From: Butyrivibrio sp.
Lineage (GTDB): Bacteria > Bacillota_A > Clostridia > Lachnospirales > Lachnospiraceae
Direction: 5' to 3'
NCBI GenBank assembly: GCA_024690635.1
Contig: JAILOW010000005.1
Coordinates: 1 to 9,972 of the forward strand
Length of the DNA stretch: 9,972 bases
Part shown: piece by piece, positions 6,861 through 9,972 of the stretch
Position numbering within the stretch: position 1 is the stretch's first letter
Layout: each line of letters starts with the position of its first letter
Notes under the pieces: model-generated
Seen by the model: only the letters and a program-made list of their open reading frames with translations
Told to the model about the DNA's origin: nothing
The model's database searches: none
Program-made: the position numbers and the translations under genes

Positions 6861-7583
6861 ATGAAAATACTTCAAAAATTATTATTCATAATTCTGGGCA
6901 TTGTCATGATGCTTGGTCTTGTTATAGCTCTATATGCCAACGTTCCGCCTTTTGCAGACGCTCTCAGGGCTGCAGTTGATTTTGGCGTAACACAGTCTCA
7001 GCTTGCCGCAGCTGCCGCTTCTATGGAAGCAGCAAACGGAGAACTTGTTGCAGATGCAGGCGAGGCAGATGGCATCGACGATTCCGGTTTTTCCGCTGAA
7101 ACAAAAAAACTTACCGCAGAAGATATCCTCAAAAAGCCGGGTTACGTGGCTGATGAGAACGTAATAAATGTAGCAAAGGCTGAGGACGTTGCTGCAAATG
7201 CAGCCTCCGCCGCAGCTTCAAATGTTTCTGCTGTTGGCGACGCCGCAGCAACAGCAATTTCAGGCGCTGCTACTGCAGTAGGTGATGCAGCAACCTCCGC
7301 TGCTTCCGCAATTACAGATGTTGCTTCTGCTGCTACAGGAACCAACACAGCAAATAATACTTCCAACGTCAATACAGCCACAACCGGCACAAAGACTTCC
7401 GGTAACGGCAAAAACTCTAAGACCGGCAAAACAGTTACACCCACCATTGATGATTACCCTTATATAATCCTTGAGGGCAAAAAGGTGAGAGTATCTCCCG
7501 ATTACAGGCAGACCTATACCAACGCCCAGCTTGAAGAGATGGGCGTAAGCACTGATACAACAAGCACAAAAAAGAAAAAATAA
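6861..7583 (+). CDS. Membrane-anchored Ala-rich protein of unknown function
   Basis: I do not recognise this 240-residue protein. A hydrophobic N-terminal segment (7-26, ending L-Y-A-N) can be a signal peptide or single membrane anchor, so the rest should be outside the cell. Residues 111-160 contain 23 Ala, with Ser, Thr, Val and Gly, and a repeat of AVGDAA with a 15-residue period; this could form a small-residue amphipathic helix. A Thr/Asn/Lys/Gly-rich flexible stretch (about 160-190) follows. A compact-looking end at 199-230 (begins YPYIILEGKKVRVSPDYRQT) leads to a terminal KKKK. The start is clear from GGAGG at 6851-6855. Only 18 nt separate it from the MATE exporter gene, so the two are probably cotranscribed. 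It might be a wall-associated spacer or an accessory of the exporter; both are speculation. Confidence 0.85.
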   Translation: MKILQKLLFIILGIVMMLGLVIALYANVPPFADALRAAVDFGVTQSQLAAAAASMEAANGELVADAGEADGIDDSGFSAETKKLTAEDILKKPGYVADENVINVAKAEDVAANAASAAASNVSAVGDAAATAISGAATAVGDAATSAASAITDVASAATGTNTANNTSNVNTATTGTKTSGNGKNSKTGKTVTPTIDDYPYIILEGKKVRVSPDYRQTYTNAQLEEMGVSTDTTSTKKKK

Positions 7584-7601
7584 ACCCGGAAATACTACAT
7601 C

Positions 7602-8972
7602 ATGAAAAAAATGAATCTAAGGGCTGTTTCTGTCACGGAAGGCCCTATCTGGAAGAATATGCTCTCCTACTTTTCAGCACTGCTTTTAGGGGCGTTTTTC
7701 CAGCAATTTTACAATACTATAGACGCCATCATAGTGGGCAGGGCTGTCAGCAGTGACGCTCTTGCCGCAGTCGGCGGATCAGCCGCCACAATAGTGAGCC
7801 TCTTTGTGGGGTTCTTTATTGGTCTTTCATCCGGAGCAACTGTGGTAATCTCCCAGTTCTTCGGTGCTAAAAGAGAACAGGAAGTCGAAAAAAGTGTTCA
7901 CACCGCTATTGCTCTGGCAATTGCAGGAGGACTTTTTTTCAGCGTAATCGGCGTCGCAATTTCCCCCTGGATCATAAATAAGATGGGTACTCCTCCTGAG
8001 ACCGTAGAAGCCTCTGTAATGTACCTTAGGATCTTTTTCCTTGGCATGATACCAAACCTTGTCTACAACATGGGTGCAGGCATTCTAAGGGCCGTAGGAG
8101 ACTCCAGAAGACCGTTATATATTCTGGTCATCAGCTGCTTTGCCAACATATTCCTTGATATATTCTTTGTCATTGTTTTGGGACTTGGAAAACAGGGAAA
8201 TGTCAGTGGCGTTATCGGCGTTGCCGTTGCAACTGTTCTTTGCCAGCTCCTTAGCGCAGTGATCGTCATAATAGCCCTTATGAGATCTGTCGGAAGCTAC
8301 CGCCTGAAAATACAAAATATCCGCTTCGATGCCCCGATATTAAAGCGTATCATCTCCATAGGCCTTCCTGCAGGTTTTCAGACCACCATGTACACTGTTT
8401 CCAACATTCTGATACAATCCGCCATTAACGGATTCGGAACGGATACAGCAGCCGCCTGGGCAGCCTACGGCAAGATCGATGTTATCTTCTGGATGACCAT
8501 GAGCTCCCTGTGTACCTCCGTAACAACCTTTACGGGACAAAACTACGGAGCAGGTAACTACGAACGAGTAAAAAGATCCATCAGGACAGCCTTTATCATC
8601 GCTATAATAATTACGATCCCCCTTAGCTCCATGCTCGTCGTTTTCGGAGATAAGTTCCTGTATATCTTCGTGACCAATACAAACGTTATCAGGATTGGCG
8701 TTCAGATGATCAATTTCCTGGCGCCCTTCTACATCACATACATTTGCGTGGAAGTCTTTTCAGGAGCCTTAAGGGGCATGGGAGAAGCCATTACCCCCAT
8801 GATCATCACCTTAAGCGGTGTATGCCTTTTGAGAGTGGCATGGATACTTATAGCTTTCCCCATGAATAAAACAATTGAAATGGTGGAACTTAGTTATCCC
8901 ATTACCTGGACCACAACTTCTATCCTGTACGTCATCTACTATTTCAGGTACAAGCGGAAAAAAGGAATTTGA
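7602..8972 (+). CDS. MATE family cation-coupled efflux transporter
   Basis: A 456-residue polytopic inner-membrane protein of normal MATE length, expected to have 12 helices in two related halves. The N-terminal block TEGPIWKNMLSYFSALLLG, then QFYNTIDAIIVGRAVSSDALAAVG, is characteristic of the family. So are GAGILRAVGDSRRPLYI in the first half, GLPAGFQTTMYTVSN at the start of the second, and GALRGMGEAITPMII near the end. It should export organic cations or drugs in exchange for Na+ or H+; the substrate cannot be read from sequence. The Shine-Dalgarno site is poor (CCGGAAA about 11 nt upstream), so translation may be coupled to the preceding gene, whose stop is 18 nt away. A strong terminator follows at 9002. 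No frameshift or missing segment is seen. Confidence 0.95.
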   Translation: MKKMNLRAVSVTEGPIWKNMLSYFSALLLGAFFQQFYNTIDAIIVGRAVSSDALAAVGGSAATIVSLFVGFFIGLSSGATVVISQFFGAKREQEVEKSVHTAIALAIAGGLFFSVIGVAISPWIINKMGTPPETVEASVMYLRIFFLGMIPNLVYNMGAGILRAVGDSRRPLYILVISCFANIFLDIFFVIVLGLGKQGNVSGVIGVAVATVLCQLLSAVIVIIALMRSVGSYRLKIQNIRFDAPILKRIISIGLPAGFQTTMYTVSNILIQSAINGFGTDTAAAWAAYGKIDVIFWMTMSSLCTSVTTFTGQNYGAGNYERVKRSIRTAFIIAIIITIPLSSMLVVFGDKFLYIFVTNTNVIRIGVQMINFLAPFYITYICVEVFSGALRGMGEAITPMIITLSGVCLLRVAWILIAFPMNKTIEMVELSYPITWTTTSILYVIYYFRYKRKKGI

Positions 8973-9001
8973 TCATACATTTAAAAGGAATTTAACAATA
9001 C

Positions 9002-9051
9002 AAAAAAGCTGAATCTGCGGTTTGATCTCACCGCCGGATTCAGCTTTTTTT
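9002..9051. terminator. Strong bidirectional terminator after the MATE gene
   Basis: AAAAAAGCTGAATC (9002-9015) pairs perfectly with GATTCAGCTTTTTT (9037-9050). The stem continues inward through GCGG/CCGC to a 10-nt loop at 9021-9030. A-run on one side and T-run on the other make it usable from both strands, so it can also serve the minus-strand DUF975 remnant. Confidence 0.92.
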
Positions 9052-9103
9052 ATCAGCATATTTATTGTTTTATTTCATGTGCATAGGGTAAGCCATGCTG
9101 TAT

Positions 9104-9446
9104 TTACTGTGCTGTATTTCCTGCCTTGATAGCCTCATAAAGAGCTGCTTCTGCGCTCATGTAATAAGGATTAACATAGAACACGCCAAGGATTCCAACT
9201 GTGAGAGCTACAAGGATCCACCATCCAAGGAATGAAAGATCAAATACAAAGCTCTTCCACTTATTGCCCTTCATAAGCTGTCTTGACTTTTTAAGAGCAT
9301 CTACAGCACCGATACCGGGCTCATCAGCCAGGATATAAGGAACAAGCCTGTAAGGAAAAGCGCAAGAACAGCGTTCAGATAGTTGTTCTTGCACAAATAG
9401 GCATAAATAGGTATAATTCTCTTGTTGCCGTTCTTGCGGCATATAT
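9104..9446 (-). pseudogene. Decayed DUF975 family membrane protein
   Basis: The C-terminal half is clear DUF975: YRLVPYILADEPGIGAVDAL, then KKSRQLMKGNKWKSF, then a membrane helix (DLSFLGWWILVALTVGILGVF) and VNPYYMSAEAALYEAI. Upstream of about 9353 that frame stops looking like protein (QEQLSERCSCAFP). The neighbouring frame instead reads naturally as KNNYLNAVLALFLTG, which fits the part normally found before this helix. The two pieces meet at 9339-9353 without the expected tryptophan- and PGI-containing segment, so an internal deletion with frameshift is the likely cause. The N-terminal half is missing and tRNA-Leu begins at 9449. Intact members have roughly 200 residues or more with several membrane helices. 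There is no ribosome binding site or start I trust. The intact family's function is poorly known. Confidence 0.7.
9389..9417 (+). promoter_or_regulatory. Promoter of tRNA-Leu
   Basis: TTGCAC (9389-9394) and a perfect TATAAT (9412-9417) are separated by 17 nt. Transcription would start near 9424, about 25 nt before the mature tRNA. The promoter lies inside sequence that once coded, on the other strand, for the DUF975 protein. Confidence 0.75.
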
Positions 9447-9448
9447 GC

Positions 9449-9528
<80 letters not shown>

Positions 9529-9530
9529 TT

Positions 9531-9566
9531 AAAAAAACTCTTTGCGATCATGCAAAGAGTTTTTTT
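9531..9566. terminator. Bidirectional terminator between convergent tRNA units
   Basis: AAAAAAACTCTTTGC (9531-9545) pairs perfectly with GCAAAGAGTTTTTTT (9552-9566) around a 6-nt loop, with two further A-T pairs outside. It ends tRNA-Leu on plus and the Arg-His-Gln-Lys run on minus, only 2 to 3 nt from each mature tRNA end. Confidence 0.95.
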
Positions 9567-9568
9567 AA

Positions 9569-9641
9569 TGAGACATGGGGGATTCGAACCCCCGACAACT
9601 TGATTAAAAGTCAAGTGCTCTACCACCTGAGCTAATATCCC
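9569..9641 (-). tRNA. tRNA-Lys (anticodon UUU)
   Basis: On the minus strand the gene reads GGGATAT...ATGTCTC with two G-U pairs in the acceptor stem. The anticodon stem CTTGA/TCAAG holds loop CTTTTAA with anticodon TTT. T-loop GTTCGAATC is standard. Discriminator A is followed by TTA, so CCA is not encoded. Last gene of the minus-strand tRNA run. Confidence 0.97.
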
Positions 9642-9676
9642 ATGTATTTAATTGATGGTTCAAAAGCAACCATGAG

Positions 9677-9748
9677 CTGGGCCAGCCGGATTCGAACCGT
9701 CGTATGCAGCAGTCAAAGTGCTGTGCCTTACCGCTTGGCGATAGCCCA
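9677..9748 (-). tRNA. tRNA-Gln (anticodon UUG)
   Basis: The acceptor stem TGGGCTA/TGGCCCA begins with U1-A72, typical for bacterial tRNA-Gln; the discriminator is G. Anticodon stem CAGCA/TGCTG holds loop CTTTGAC with anticodon TTG. The T-stem GACGG/CCGGC contains one A-G mismatch at its second pair, which is unusual. CCA is not encoded. Confidence 0.94.
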
Positions 9749-9784
9749 TCACGCACAGCAGAAGTGCTTACTAATATATTAACG

Positions 9785-9810
9785 CAGTTTTCAATAAAAT
9801 GAAACTACTG
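9785..9810 (-). other. Hairpin in the tRNA-His to tRNA-Gln spacer
   Basis: The 88-nt spacer is long compared with the 35-nt and 5-nt gaps beside it. It holds a hairpin of CAGT and TTTCA (9785-9793) with TGAAA and ACTG (9800-9804, 9807-9810), with a 2-nt bulge. It may help processing of the tRNA precursor. I found no convincing internal promoter. Confidence 0.35.
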
Positions 9811-9836
9811 TTCAATATGCACGCCCTAATAAAAAG

Positions 9837-9910
9837 GGTGGATAGTGGGACTCGAACCCACGGTCTCCAGAACCACAATCTGGCGCGCTAACCAACTGCG
9901 CCATACCCAC
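9837..9910 (-). tRNA. tRNA-His (anticodon GUG)
   Basis: Acceptor stem GTGGGTA/TATCCAC with discriminator C; the base before the 5' end (9911, G on the minus strand) supplies the G-1 that pairs with C73, the identity element of tRNA-His. Anticodon stem CCAGA/TCTGG holds loop TTGTGGT with anticodon GTG. The 3' end reads C-CT, so CCA is not encoded. Confidence 0.97.
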
Positions 9911-9915
9911 CATAA

Positions 9916-9972
<57 letters not shown>

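Noticed and set aside
9529..9568. tRNA 3' ends as an integration (att) site for a mobile element
   Set aside because: No integrase gene and no direct repeat of a tRNA 3' end is found in the window.

Overview
The window looks like chromosomal DNA of a low-to-mid GC Firmicute, most likely a Lachnospiraceae-type Clostridium (Butyrivibrio or a relative). This is an inference from the gene families, strong GGAGG ribosome binding sites, A/T-flanked intrinsic terminators and tRNA genes without an encoded CCA. I see no phage, IS element, CRISPR array or replication origin.

Layout. 1-626 (minus): the N-terminal part of a secreted or surface protein with a signal peptide, a very acidic linker and the start of a beta-rich domain, cut by the window edge. 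848-1480 (minus): a YigZ/IMPACT-family protein. 1622-4354 (plus): a class A penicillin-binding protein with glycosyltransferase and transpeptidase domains, ending at a perfect bidirectional terminator. 4424-6563: an AT-rich pair made of a small XRE repressor-like protein (minus) and a divergent GT-C membrane glycosyltransferase (plus). The shared control region carries three TAGT...ACTA palindromes spaced by one and two helical turns over the glycosyltransferase promoter. 6564-6860: no protein gene, but a -10-like box, two hairpins, a terminator-like hairpin and a second promoter with a palindrome. 6861-8972 (plus): an Ala-rich membrane-anchored protein of unknown function followed 18 nt later by a MATE-family exporter, closed by a strong terminator. 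9104-9446 (minus): a decayed DUF975 membrane protein. 9449-9972: tRNA-Leu(UAG) on plus facing a minus-strand run Arg(UCU)-His(GUG)-Gln(UUG)-Lys(UUU), separated by a bidirectional terminator.

Most genes serve the cell envelope: peptidoglycan synthesis, glycan transfer, a surface protein, an exporter and an anchored extracytoplasmic protein. They do not form one pathway. The best candidate for an undescribed local circuit is the XRE/GT-C pair with its operator array. Next are the structured stretch after the GT-C gene and the unknown Ala-rich protein coupled to the MATE exporter.
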